Source: Ignavibacteria bacterium
GTDB lineage: Bacteria > Bacteroidota > Ignavibacteria > Tepidaquicellales > OLB5
Assembly: GCA_030835005.1 (NCBI GenBank)
Contig: JAUQWT010000409.1
Coordinates: 1-22,740 of the forward strand
Reading direction: 5' to 3'
Length of the DNA stretch: 22,740 nucleotides
The translations under genes and the position numbers were made by a program. Numbering within the stretch: position 1 is the stretch's first letter; every line of letters starts with the position of its first letter. Positions 7,057 through 14,132 of this stretch are shown piece after piece. Under the pieces are notes generated by a model. The model was given only the letters and a program-made list of their open reading frames with translations, was not told the DNA's origin and did not search any database.

Positions 7057-7713
7057 ATGTGCGGAAGATATGAAAATGCAGCAGATGATGAAGAACTACG
7101 AAAAGAATTCGAGAAACACGTAGGTGAGCTTGATATATCATATGATATTGACGAAGTACTAAAAACTGAAAACATTGCCCCTACGAATATTGTAAAAGTA
7201 ATTACATTTGACAAAGATGATAATGTCTTTAAATTAAAGACGTTAAAATGGGGTATAAAAAGTAAAGTCTTTGATCCATCAAGGCAGGCAAAAGGAAAGG
7301 ATCCTTTTATCGAAAAGGACATATTCAACAGTAAGATCGAAACAATAAACAAAAAGGGGAGCAAGTGGAAAAAATTCATGGAAGATAGCCGATGCGTCTT
7401 TCCAATGACGGCATTTTATGAGTGGACAGGCGAAAAGGGCAGTAAGATTCCGCAAAGAATTTCTATTCAGCGAACTCATATATTCTTCGCTGGCGGAATA
7501 ATTGCAGACGGTGTTGATAAAAAGCAAAGCGCCAGCATAATAACCTGCGAGCCTAACAAGTTCATGAAACTGGTACATACCAGGATGCCCGTACTATTTA
7601 GAACCAACGATGCCGGTGAATTCCTGAGAGCACAGCTTGATGCTGCATCTGATATGAGCATACCGCTGGATAACGATATTAAAATGAAACTTGAGAAAGC
7701 CTTACTCAAATGA
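7057..7713 (+). CDS. SRAP-domain abasic-site DNA-protein crosslinking protein (YedK/HMCES family)
   Basis: This family covalently traps abasic sites in single-stranded DNA through the amine and thiol of Cys2 and shields them until repair. The protein begins MCGRY, so removal of Met1 exposes the catalytic Cys2. Other conserved positions are Asn43 (APTN), Asn91 (FNSKIET), Glu122 (FYEW) and His174 (VHTRMPVLF). The 218 residues fit the family (about 220-240). Cys2 also fixes the start at ATG 7057. It lies 5 bases after umuC and overlaps the DUF72 gene by 4 bases, which makes an operon almost certain. The neighbours agree with a role on lesion-containing, replication-stalled DNA. Confidence 0.94.
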   Translation: MCGRYENAADDEELRKEFEKHVGELDISYDIDEVLKTENIAPTNIVKVITFDKDDNVFKLKTLKWGIKSKVFDPSRQAKGKDPFIEKDIFNSKIETINKKGSKWKKFMEDSRCVFPMTAFYEWTGEKGSKIPQRISIQRTHIFFAGGIIADGVDKKQSASIITCEPNKFMKLVHTRMPVLFRTNDAGEFLRAQLDAASDMSIPLDNDIKMKLEKALLK

Positions 7714-8462
7714 TATTTTTTGGATGTTCTCAGTGGGGGTATAGCAATTGGGTAGGAGATATTTATCCGAGCAAAACCAAGCCGGCTGATTTCCTGTATC
7801 ATTATGCACGAAAATTCAACTGCGTTGAGGTGAACTCCACCTATCATGATTATGTTGAACCCTCAAGAATTGCCCGCTGGGCAGGAGAAGTAGGAAAGGA
7901 TTTCAGGTTTTGCCCGAAATTCCCGAAAGCTATTACTCATGACAGATTCCTGAGAGATGCAGAAGTGATTACAGATGATTTCCTGTATAATCTTAGTTTC
8001 TTCAAGGAAAACCTTGGAATAGCTTTTCTTCAGCTTCCACCGAGATTTATGCCTCACAATTTAAATGTTTTGGATACTTACCTCAGATCACTGCCAAAAG
8101 ACTTCAAAGTAAGTGTTGAACTTAAACCGAACTTCATTCAGGATGATAAAACACGCTCAGAAGCTTTCAAAATACTAGCTCAGAACAATACAGGAATTGT
8201 GATTCTTGATTCAAAAGACACAATTAAGCATATGAGTAAGTATAAGCTCACAAATCACTCTGCAATGATACGTTTCAACTGCTATGGCTATGATGTAGAT
8301 AAGCCCAGAATTGATAACTGGATCAAAATGATCTCAAAATGGAATGATAAAGGACTTCCTGAGATCTATTTCTTCATGCACTTTCCGGATTCAGGTACAG
8401 ATTTAGAGATCCTGAATTATTCAATCGAGGAATTTGGGAAATTAACAGGAGCCTCACAATAA
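7710..8462 (+). CDS. DUF72 (YecE-like) TIM-barrel protein
   Basis: This 250-residue member of the DUF72 family shows the usual opening GCSQWGYSNWVG (5-16), followed by FNCVEVNSTYHDY and, mid-protein, SVELKP and AMIRFNCYG. The fold is a TIM barrel; its biochemical activity is not established. The length is slightly below E. coli YecE (272). The start ATG overlaps the SRAP stop codon in an ATGA arrangement, which suggests translational coupling. Placement as the last gene of a umuDC-SRAP cassette is the best clue to its role and suggests a nucleic-acid or damage-linked function, but that is inference only. It ends 47 bases before a convergent minus-strand gene, with no clear terminator between. 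Confidence 0.88.
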   Translation: MIFFGCSQWGYSNWVGDIYPSKTKPADFLYHYARKFNCVEVNSTYHDYVEPSRIARWAGEVGKDFRFCPKFPKAITHDRFLRDAEVITDDFLYNLSFFKENLGIAFLQLPPRFMPHNLNVLDTYLRSLPKDFKVSVELKPNFIQDDKTRSEAFKILAQNNTGIVILDSKDTIKHMSKYKLTNHSAMIRFNCYGYDVDKPRIDNWIKMISKWNDKGLPEIYFFMHFPDSGTDLEILNYSIEEFGKLTGASQ

Positions 8463-8509
8463 AACTGAACTTTGGCTGCTAATCTGTCATCGATTATGCA
8501 ATATATTTC

Positions 8510-8794
8510 CTAGTAACTTTTGCTTTCAGTTACTTCTATTATTCTGGCCTCAGGATTCATCAATACTTTGTCACCAACCTGTTTCCAAAGTTCCCTAAGC
8601 CTTTCAAGCATTGATTCAGCTTCGTTTAGTTTTTCAAACTCGAGCTCAATCATCACATAATTGGATTTATCAACAGGTTTTGATACTCTATGGCTCTTTA
8701 CACCTGATTCTGCCCGTTTAAGTGGATCACTTTCGAAAACTTTCTTCCATCCGTTGTAATCAGGTACTTGATGTTCAATTTGAAGTATTATCAT
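8510..8794 (-). CDS. Small dimeric alpha/beta-barrel-like protein, function unknown
   Basis: This 94-residue protein has the alternating pattern of the ferredoxin-like dimeric alpha/beta barrel superfamily. An N-terminal strand (MIILQIEHQV) is followed by DYNGWKKVFESDP, a strand around SHRVSKPV and another around YVMIELEF. A helix (about 55-75) and a final strand (EARIIEV) complete it. Close relatives are often labelled 'cyclase' or antibiotic-biosynthesis-monooxygenase-like, but I see no catalytic signature, so no reaction is assigned. It is transcribed alone, converging on DUF72. The AT-rich region upstream (8795-8880) has no recognisable minus-strand TAnnTTTG box. Confidence 0.7.
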   Translation of the reverse strand: MIILQIEHQVPDYNGWKKVFESDPLKRAESGVKSHRVSKPVDKSNYVMIELEFEKLNEAESMLERLRELWKQVGDKVLMNPEARIIEVTESKSY

Positions 8795-8889
8795 AATTTT
8801 TTAATTTAAAATAGAATTTTGTAATTTAATTAACTCCAGAGTTTTTTACTAATCATTAAGATACATATAAAAATTCAATATTTTGTTAG

Positions 8890-8920
8890 TTTCTTCTAAC
8901 TTCAATTTTCGCTATATTTG
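8890..8920 (+). promoter_or_regulatory. Promoter of the tRNA-Arg gene
   Basis: TTTC (8890-8893), 19 bases, TATATTTG (8913-8920): the same arrangement as the promoter at 4294. The tRNA begins 25 bases downstream. A small dyad, GTTAG (8885-8889) and CTAAC (8896-8900), surrounds the TTTC box. Confidence 0.5.
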
Positions 8921-8944
8921 TGAATTATGGCGTTTTTTTCACCT

Positions 8945-9018
8945 GCCCACGTAGCTCAGTAGGATAGAGCGTCGGTTTCCTAAACCGCAGGCCACAGGTT
9001 CGACTCCTGTCGTGGGTA
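8945..9018 (+). tRNA. tRNA-Arg, anticodon CCU (reads AGG)
   Basis: All arms fold. The acceptor pairs GCCCACG (8945-8951) with CGTGGGT (9011-9017), with a G-U first pair and discriminator A9018. The D stem is GCTC/GAGC. The anticodon stem CGGT/ACCG encloses the loop TTCCTAA, which places CCT at 8979-8981. The T arm is ACAGG-TTCGACT-CCTGT. The 27-43 position (T8972/C8988) is unpaired. CCA is not encoded. It has its own candidate promoter. The 3' end shows no adjacent integrase gene or duplicated tRNA tail, so there is no sign that it served as an attachment site. Confidence 0.96.
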
Positions 9019-9209
9019 CAAACTTTCAATTTTCAAATTGGAATTGAGAATTACGAATTCGAATCGGTAGTCTGACCTATTTGGAAGGGATTGCAGACCA
9101 TAGTTCTCAAAGGCCATCCTGCTTTGATGGATCATGGGTATAATAAACTATTCGGATTTAAAAATTATTAATTACCTGCCTGCTGCTGGCAGGCGAATTT
9201 GCAGATCAT
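9019..9209. other. Gene-free stretch between the tRNA and the dehydrogenase
   Basis: Nothing coding is seen. The stretch holds small symmetric elements: CAATTT-TC-AAATTG (9027-9040), one copy of GAATTACGAATT (9048-9059), a 5-bp hairpin CCATC/GATGG (9114-9130) and a CCTGCC/GGCAGG hairpin (9175-9193). No T-run terminator follows the tRNA. The mix looks like worn intergenic repeats. Confidence 0.5.
9175..9193. repeat. CCTGCC/GGCAGG hairpin
   Basis: CCTGCC (9175-9180) pairs with GGCAGG (9188-9193) across TGCTGCT. It lies 16 bases before the dehydrogenase start codon. It resembles the CCTGCC...GGCAGG repeats scattered between genes in many environmental genomes. If transcribed it would sit in the 5' leader. 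Confidence 0.4.
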
Positions 9210-9938
9210 ATGATTAAGAATGCTATTGTAACGGGGGGGATAAGACGGCTTGGGAGATATATTTCGTATTTTTTGGCTAACGAAGGATATAACCTCGCAT
9301 TGATTTACAATTCCAGCACTAAGGAGGAGCTTAATCAAACATCAAAAGTACTATCATCAAAAGGCATTAAATACAGGTTTTATAAGTGCGATATTACTGA
9401 TCAGGCAAAGCTTAGAAAAGTGATTCAATCTATCGGTAAAGAATTCAGGAAGATCGATCTTCTCATAAACAATGCCGGAATGATCACAAGAGTAGATTTC
9501 GAAAAGATCACACCAAAGCTTTTTGATGAGACAATTGCCTTGAACCTAAAAGCGCCGCTTTTCATTTCTCAATATTCACTGCAGTATCTCCGCAAATCAA
9601 TTGCTCCGTTAATTATCAATATTTCATCACTTGGCGGCCTGCAAAACTGGACAGGGTTTATCCCTTACAGTACTTCAAAAACCGGCTTGGTCAAGCTAAC
9701 TTATCTTCTTGCCCGTAAACTGGCTCCGAAGATAAGGGTTAACGCCATCGCCCCGGGTACGATCATTATCGATGGTGAAGAAAAAGGAACTCCGGAAAAA
9801 ACAGATGTTGAGAAGATACCGCTTAAGAAGTACGGAAATCCAAATGATATTGTTGCCGCTGTTAAGTTCATTATTGAGTGTCAGTACTTAACAGGGCATG
9901 TGATACCAATTGACGGCGGAAGGCTCCTGAATAATTAA
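9210..9938 (+). CDS. Short-chain dehydrogenase/reductase (SDR), FabG/pteridine-reductase-like
   Basis: This is a classical SDR of 242 residues using NAD(P)H. The cofactor loop is TGGIRRLG (8-15), the NNAG motif is at 87-90, and the catalytic residues are Asn112 (LNLK), Ser140 (NISS), Tyr153 and Lys157 (YSTSK). The C-terminal VNAIAPG and GHVIPIDGG are typical. Arg residues in the TGGIRRLG loop favour NADPH. The exact substrate is unknown: it resembles 3-oxoacyl-ACP reductases and FolM-like pteridine reductases equally by eye. It stands alone between the tRNA and the LOG gene and is flanked by short repeats, unlike its tightly packed neighbours. Confidence 0.88.
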   Translation: MIKNAIVTGGIRRLGRYISYFLANEGYNLALIYNSSTKEELNQTSKVLSSKGIKYRFYKCDITDQAKLRKVIQSIGKEFRKIDLLINNAGMITRVDFEKITPKLFDETIALNLKAPLFISQYSLQYLRKSIAPLIINISSLGGLQNWTGFIPYSTSKTGLVKLTYLLARKLAPKIRVNAIAPGTIIIDGEEKGTPEKTDVEKIPLKKYGNPNDIVAAVKFIIECQYLTGHVIPIDGGRLLNN

Positions 9939-9981
9939 GAATTACGAATAAGGAATTACGAATTTTTAGACTGCAGTGATA

Positions 9982-10014
9982 TTTGTTTTCTGTTTCTAAA
10001 CTTTCTATCTTTTT
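9982..10014 (+). promoter_or_regulatory. Candidate promoter for the LOG-yicC pair
   Basis: TTTG (9982-9985), 20 bases, TATCTTTT (10006-10013, followed by TG). The -33 box is perfect, the -7 box has one mismatch and the spacing is one base long. It lies about 26 bases before the ATG at 10040. Confidence 0.3.
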
Positions 10015-10039
10015 GAACTTTTAAACTTTCAACTTATTA

Positions 10040-10912
10040 ATGGCATTAAAGAAAGCACCCAAAGCATACAATGACGAGAAGTTTCTTAAGAGTCCTGCTG
10101 CAAGAGGTCTTAGGATACTTTCTGAATACATAGAGCCACAGGATAGATTCAGGCAGGAAAAAGTAAAAGATACAATTGTGTTTTACGGATCTGCAAGACT
10201 GCTTCCTAAAAGTTCAGCAAGTAAGAATCTATCCGTATTGAAGAAAATGAAAAACCCTTCTAGGAAAAGGGTTTGCAATGCTGAAATTGATCTTGAGATG
10301 TCAAGGTACTACGAAGACACTGTCAGACTCTCACAGCTTATTACCGCGTGGTCTATGAAACAGGAACCTGGCAACAGATTTGTTGTGTGTTCAGGCGGCG
10401 GGCCGGGGATAATGGAAGCATCGAACAAAGGTGCAAAAAGAGCTGGAGGCAAATCAATTGGACTAAACATAAGTCTTCCTTTTGAGCAAAATCCTAACCC
10501 GTATATTACACCCTCTTTAAACTTTGAATTCCATTATTTCTTCATGCGCAAATTCTGGTTTGCTTACATGGCAAAAGCGCTTGTTATAATGCCCGGCGGA
10601 TATGGTACTTTTGATGAACTTTTTGAGCTATTAACACTAGTGCAGACAAAAAAGATCAGAAAAAAGATGCCTATAGTGATTTATGACAAAAAGTTCTGGC
10701 AAAATGTGATTAATTTTGAAGAACTTGCAAACAAGCGACTCATTGACAGGGATGATCTGAAGCTGTTTTATATTGCAGAAACTGTTGATGAAGCATTTGA
10801 ATATCTGAAACTGGAACTTGGCAAACATTACTTGCAAAAACCGGTCAGTCTGTTCAATCAAAGAACAACAATTACACCTAAAGAAAAGAAAAAACTAAGG
10901 AAAAAAGAATGA
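10040..10912 (+). CDS. LOG-family protein (lysine-decarboxylase-like fold, putative nucleotide phosphoribohydrolase)
   Basis: LOG-type proteins cleave nucleoside 5'-monophosphates, including cytokinin nucleotides in plants; the bacterial substrate is usually unproven. The 290-residue protein belongs to the longer bacterial subgroup. It has FYGSARLLP (48-56), a variable insertion (about 57-85), then SGGGPGIMEA (118-127), FHYFFMRK (164-171) and the diagnostic PGGYGTFDE (185-193). Arg170 and the Glu of the PGGYGT motif are the usual catalytic residues. The insertion is encoded over a strong mRNA hairpin (10252-10274). The stop codon overlaps the yicC start by 4 bases, so the two are translated as a pair. 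Confidence 0.9.
   Translation: MALKKAPKAYNDEKFLKSPAARGLRILSEYIEPQDRFRQEKVKDTIVFYGSARLLPKSSASKNLSVLKKMKNPSRKRVCNAEIDLEMSRYYEDTVRLSQLITAWSMKQEPGNRFVVCSGGGPGIMEASNKGAKRAGGKSIGLNISLPFEQNPNPYITPSLNFEFHYFFMRKFWFAYMAKALVIMPGGYGTFDELFELLTLVQTKKIRKKMPIVIYDKKFWQNVINFEELANKRLIDRDDLKLFYIAETVDEAFEYLKLELGKHYLQKPVSLFNQRTTITPKEKKKLRKKE
10252..10274 (+). repeat. Perfect 8-bp hairpin inside the LOG gene
   Basis: AAACCCTT (10252-10259) pairs with AAGGGTTT (10267-10274) around CTAGGAA. It falls in the variable insertion of the LOG protein (codons for about residues 72-79). It may be chance or the relic of a small inserted palindrome. No T-run follows it. Confidence 0.45.
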
Positions 10913-11790
10913 TTATCAGTATGACAGGTTTCGGAAAAGCTTCCAAAAACCTGAAAAAAATGAGTATTGGAGTAGAATTAAGAAGCATTAACAGCAAATT
11001 TCTCGAAGTTTCCTGCCGGCTTCCACAAGCATTCTCTGAGAAAGAGAATGAAATTAAAGAAGTAATAGGCAAACAGATCTCAAGGGGCAAAATTACTGTT
11101 CAGCTTTCTTTGGACAGGAGTTTAGAATCCACAGTTAGTCTGAAGATCCAGCCCGAAGTAATAAAGGGTTATCATAAGCTGCTTACCGGAATAAAGAAGG
11201 CAACCGGAATAAAAGAAGAGATCAAACTTGATCATATCCTGAAATTCTCTGAAATATTCAAAGGCGATGAAGGTGAAGATATTACGGAATACTGGGGAGA
11301 TATCAAAAAGACAATTACCTTGGCTGTAAATGATCTTTACCAAATGAAGAACAAGGAAGGCAAAGTACTTGAAAAAGACATCATGGGTAGAATAAGTTCA
11401 ATTGATAAAAAGCTTGAGTTTGTGAAAAAGCAGTCTGCAAAGAACATGAAAGATACTAAGGCAAAGATGATGGAAAAAGTAAGCAATCTGGTAGCCGAGG
11501 CCGGTATTCAGGCCGATAACAACAGGCTTGAATACGAATTGATAATGATAAGCGACAGGCTTGATATTACTGAAGAGGTCATTAGGGCAAAATCTCATAT
11601 TGAGTATTTTAAGAACAATGTTAAAGAAAAAGAGCTTTCCGGACGAAGGCTTAACTTCCTGGTTCAGGAAATTAACCGTGAGATCAATACGATCGCATCA
11701 AAGTCAAACAGTTCAGATATATCACAGCATGTTGTCGAAATGAAGGAAGAGCTGGAAAAGATCAAGGAACAGTTGCAGAATATTGAGTAG
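10909..11790 (+). CDS. yicC: YicC family endoribonuclease
   Basis: The 293 residues compare with 287 in E. coli YicC, a stress-related endoribonuclease. The N-terminal YicC_N domain begins with the canonical MTGFGKAS. The C-terminal DUF1732 domain ends with GRRLNFLVQEINREINTI, the most conserved stretch of the family, followed by a helical tail rich in Glu and Lys. The start at ATG 10909 overlaps the LOG stop (ATGA). gmk follows after a 202-base gap. The order yicC-gmk-rpoZ-coaBC is widely conserved in bacteria, which supports the call and suggests a link to growth control and RNA metabolism. Confidence 0.94.
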   Translation: MIISMTGFGKASKNLKKMSIGVELRSINSKFLEVSCRLPQAFSEKENEIKEVIGKQISRGKITVQLSLDRSLESTVSLKIQPEVIKGYHKLLTGIKKATGIKEEIKLDHILKFSEIFKGDEGEDITEYWGDIKKTITLAVNDLYQMKNKEGKVLEKDIMGRISSIDKKLEFVKKQSAKNMKDTKAKMMEKVSNLVAEAGIQADNNRLEYELIMISDRLDITEEVIRAKSHIEYFKNNVKEKELSGRRLNFLVQEINREINTIASKSNSSDISQHVVEMKEELEKIKEQLQNIE

Positions 11791-11992
11791 AGACCTAAGT
11801 TACAGATTACAAGTTTCAGCCTCAAAGATTTAGACAATGGATTACAGGTTGAAAAGTATCTTGTCACTTGTATTGTTTCAAAGTTGGGCATGTAATTTGG
11901 GTATTGGCTACCAGCTTTTCGCCAAAAATTAAGCTTTTACATACTCTTTTTAGGCTTTTAAAAAATCAAAAAATTAACGATATTATAAATTA
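11791..11992. other. Gap between yicC and gmk
   Basis: I see no gene, RNA or terminator in these 202 bases. Two imperfect copies of GATTACA(A/G)GTT lie near the yicC end. The part nearest gmk is very AT-rich and probably holds the gmk promoter, but no clear TAnnTTTG box is present; TAATTTG near 11893 is one base short. Confidence 0.4.
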
Positions 11993-12544
11993 ATGCTTTT
12001 TGTGATAAGTGCACCCAGTGGGGCAGGTAAAACAACTATTATCAGGGAATTATTCAAAAAAATTCCCGGATTGAATTTTTCTGTATCTGCCACAACCCGC
12101 AGGAAAAGGGAAAGAGAAACTAAAGGAAAAGATTATCACTTCATAACTTTGGAAGAGTTTAATAAGTTAAGAGATGAAAACGAGTTTGCAGAGTTTGAAG
12201 AAGTACACGGCAATTATTACGGAACGCTGAAAAGTGAGATCCGAAAGTGTTTGGAGTCTGGCGGAAATCTTGTGTTTGATCTTGATGTAAAAGGCGCGCT
12301 TTCGATAAAAAAACTCTATCCGGAAGCAGTAAGTATATTTATTGATGTTCCGGTTGATGAGCTGATCAGAAGACTGAAAAAACGAAATACTGAGTCCGGG
12401 GAAGAGATCGAAAAAAGAGCTTCAAGGATAAAGATGGAAGTTGAAATGAAAAAGGAATTTGATTTTGTTGTTGATAACAGCCATGGACTTGAAGATGCAG
12501 TCAACGCAACAGCGAAAATAATTGAAGAGAAATTAAATACATAA
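11993..12544 (+). CDS. gmk: Guanylate kinase
   Basis: This enzyme phosphorylates GMP to GDP with ATP. The P-loop APSGAGKT (7-14) sits almost at the N-terminus. The GMP-binding region contains SATTRRKRERE and KGKDYHF, and the lid/LID-adjacent part reads RRLKKRNTES, followed by VVDNS. The length of 183 is somewhat shorter than E. coli (207), mainly because both termini are trimmed; no functional motif is missing. Start: ATG 11993 with no evident Shine-Dalgarno. It heads the gmk-rpoZ-coaBC-UDG-dnaB run. Confidence 0.95.
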   Translation: MLFVISAPSGAGKTTIIRELFKKIPGLNFSVSATTRRKRERETKGKDYHFITLEEFNKLRDENEFAEFEEVHGNYYGTLKSEIRKCLESGGNLVFDLDVKGALSIKKLYPEAVSIFIDVPVDELIRRLKKRNTESGEEIEKRASRIKMEVEMKKEFDFVVDNSHGLEDAVNATAKIIEEKLNT

Positions 12545-12554
12545 ATTAAAGCAT

Positions 12555-12562
12555 AAAGAAGG
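12555..12562 (+). promoter_or_regulatory. Strong Shine-Dalgarno of rpoZ
   Basis: AAAGAAGG ends 9 bases before ATG 12572. It stands out because most genes in the window have weak or no Shine-Dalgarno sequences. Confidence 0.6.
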
Positions 12563-12571
12563 TTAATCAAA

Positions 12572-12874
12572 ATGAGAATCAAACCGCTTGAAATAGAAGA
12601 AGTTGAATCCAAAGCAGGTAATATCTACGAAGCTGTAATTGTAGCTGCAAAGCGCGCAAGGCAGATAAATGATGAGACCAAACTTGAATACAACCAGAGA
12701 GTTGAACCTCTCATGAAAACTGAGGACGATAATGATGATACAATTGTAAGCAAAGACAAGATGAATATCAGTATTGAGTTTGAAACAAGAACAAAATCTA
12801 CCGAAATGGGGCTTGAAGAACTTTTGCATGATGACCTTGAGTTCAGGGCAAGATCTGAAGAACCGGCAGACTAA
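12572..12874 (+). CDS. rpoZ: RNA polymerase omega subunit
   Basis: Omega helps fold and assemble the beta' subunit of RNA polymerase. The 100-residue protein has the omega signature NIYEAVIVAAKRARQIND (17-34) and a basic/Asn-rich following region (LEYNQRVEPLMK). A variable, acidic C-terminal half with ELLHDDLEF follows, as often seen in Bacteroidota/Chlorobiota omega. A good Shine-Dalgarno supports ATG 12572. It lies 27 bases after gmk and 34 bases before coaBC, the usual place for rpoZ. Confidence 0.9.
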   Translation: MRIKPLEIEEVESKAGNIYEAVIVAAKRARQINDETKLEYNQRVEPLMKTEDDNDDTIVSKDKMNISIEFETRTKSTEMGLEELLHDDLEFRARSEEPAD

Positions 12875-12908
12875 TCTATTAAAATAATTCTAAAAGCTTT
12901 CAGCCTGG

Positions 12909-14132
12909 ATGTCTTTAAAAGGAAAAAAAATATTACTCGGTATTTCAGGCGGTATAGCAGCTTACAAGAGCGTTGAACTTGTAAGATTGTTCAAAAAACA
13001 AGAGGCAGAAGTTAGGGTAATTATGACCCCTTCTGCCTTAAATTTTGTATCACCTGTAACGCTTTCTGCATTATCCGGAAACGAAGTCCTTATTAATCTT
13101 TTTCCCGAAGTTGATCCCTCGAAAACTGAAACAGTTGAAACTAAAACCTGGCATGTTTATACCGGATTGTGGGCTGATATATTTATCATTGCACCAGCAA
13201 CAGCAAACACAATAGCAAAGCTGGCAGGCGGCATAAGTGATAATTTCCTTACTGCAACGGTACTCTCGGCAAGATGCCCGGTGGTAATCTCCCCGGCGAT
13301 GGATGAGGATATGCTCAATAATGAAATTACTGAGCACAATATTTCGAAGTTAAAGGAGTTTGGGTATTGGGTAATTCCTCCGGTTTCCGGAGAACTCGCA
13401 AGCGGATTGCACGGTGTGGGCAGAATGCCTGAACCATCAGAAATCTTTGATTATGCTGATATGTTTCTTACAGGAGTATACGCAAAAAGACTGCTTAAAG
13501 GAAAGAAAGTACTTATTACTGCAGGCCCGACTTATGAACCAATTGATGATGTGAGATATCTTGGTAATTATTCAACCGGCAAAATGGGATTCAGCCTGGC
13601 TAAAGCAGCAGTGCAGCAGGGTGCAGAAGTGACTCTTATTGCAGGCCCAACGTTGCTTAAAACACCATTAAATGTTAAGAGAATCGATATTCAAACATCA
13701 GATGAGATGTTCAGCGCCGTAAAGAAGAACACCATCGGAATGGATTACATAATAATGTCCGCGGCAGTAGCTGATTATAAGCCTGTGAGTATAGTAGATG
13801 GGAAATTGAAGAAATCTAAAGATGAAAACCTGACTATAGAAACAATCAGAACTGCAGATATACTTAAGTATCTTGGTGAAAACAAAAAGAACTATAAGTT
13901 GGTTGGTTTTGCTCTAGAAACTGAGAACGAAGTTGAATACGGTAAAGACAAGTTGGCTAAGAAAAACCTTGATATGATTGTTGTAAATAATCCAAAAGTT
14001 GAAGGAGCAGGTTTCGGTACCGAAACCAATGTGATAACCGTAATTACCAGAAAAGGTTTACACGAGAAATTTAAGAAGATGACAAAGTACGATGCAGCAA
14101 AAATCATTATAGATAAAATGGTTGAGCTATGA
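12909..14132 (+). CDS. coaBC: Bifunctional phosphopantothenoylcysteine decarboxylase / phosphopantothenate-cysteine ligase
   Basis: This protein makes 4'-phosphopantetheine for coenzyme A. The N-terminal CoaC flavoprotein (about 1-185) has GISGGIAAYK (11-20), the catalytic His82, and the APATANTIAK loop. The C-terminal CoaB (about 190-407) starts KKVLITAGPTYEPIDDVRY and has NYSTGKMG and AAVADYKP. The length of 407 matches E. coli (406). Two CoaC positions differ from E. coli: PAMN reads PAMD (Asp132), and the ACG that carries the active-site Cys158 reads ASG (Ser165). I recall the same forms in other Bacteroidota, so this is probably a lineage variant rather than a defect. It overlaps the next gene by 4 bases. 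Confidence 0.95.
   Translation: MSLKGKKILLGISGGIAAYKSVELVRLFKKQEAEVRVIMTPSALNFVSPVTLSALSGNEVLINLFPEVDPSKTETVETKTWHVYTGLWADIFIIAPATANTIAKLAGGISDNFLTATVLSARCPVVISPAMDEDMLNNEITEHNISKLKEFGYWVIPPVSGELASGLHGVGRMPEPSEIFDYADMFLTGVYAKRLLKGKKVLITAGPTYEPIDDVRYLGNYSTGKMGFSLAKAAVQQGAEVTLIAGPTLLKTPLNVKRIDIQTSDEMFSAVKKNTIGMDYIIMSAAVADYKPVSIVDGKLKKSKDENLTIETIRTADILKYLGENKKNYKLVGFALETENEVEYGKDKLAKKNLDMIVVNNPKVEGAGFGTETNVITVITRKGLHEKFKKMTKYDAAKIIIDKMVEL

Larger units (their letters stand above)
9048..9964. repeat. Three copies of GAATTACGAAT(A/T) bracketing the dehydrogenase gene
   Basis: Copies are at 9048-9059 (ending AATT), 9939-9950 (ending AATA) and 9953-9964 (ending AATT). The last two are tandem with a 2-base gap and start just after the dehydrogenase stop codon. 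Twelve-base copies on both sides of a single gene exceed chance for this composition, though AT-rich words of this kind are common between genes. The coordinates span the outermost copies, including the gene between them. Confidence 0.5.

Noticed and set aside
9027..9040. Palindrome CAATTT-TC-AAATTG after the tRNA as a terminator
   Set aside because: It is AT-rich with a 2-base centre and no T-run follows, so it is not convincing as an intrinsic terminator.
8945..9210. tRNA-Arg as an integration site for a mobile element
   Set aside because: No integrase and no duplicated tRNA 3' end were found in the downstream part of the window.
13071..13337. Antisense open frames across coaBC and many other genes
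   Set aside because: They lie wholly inside well-supported genes, show no family features and have shadow-frame composition.
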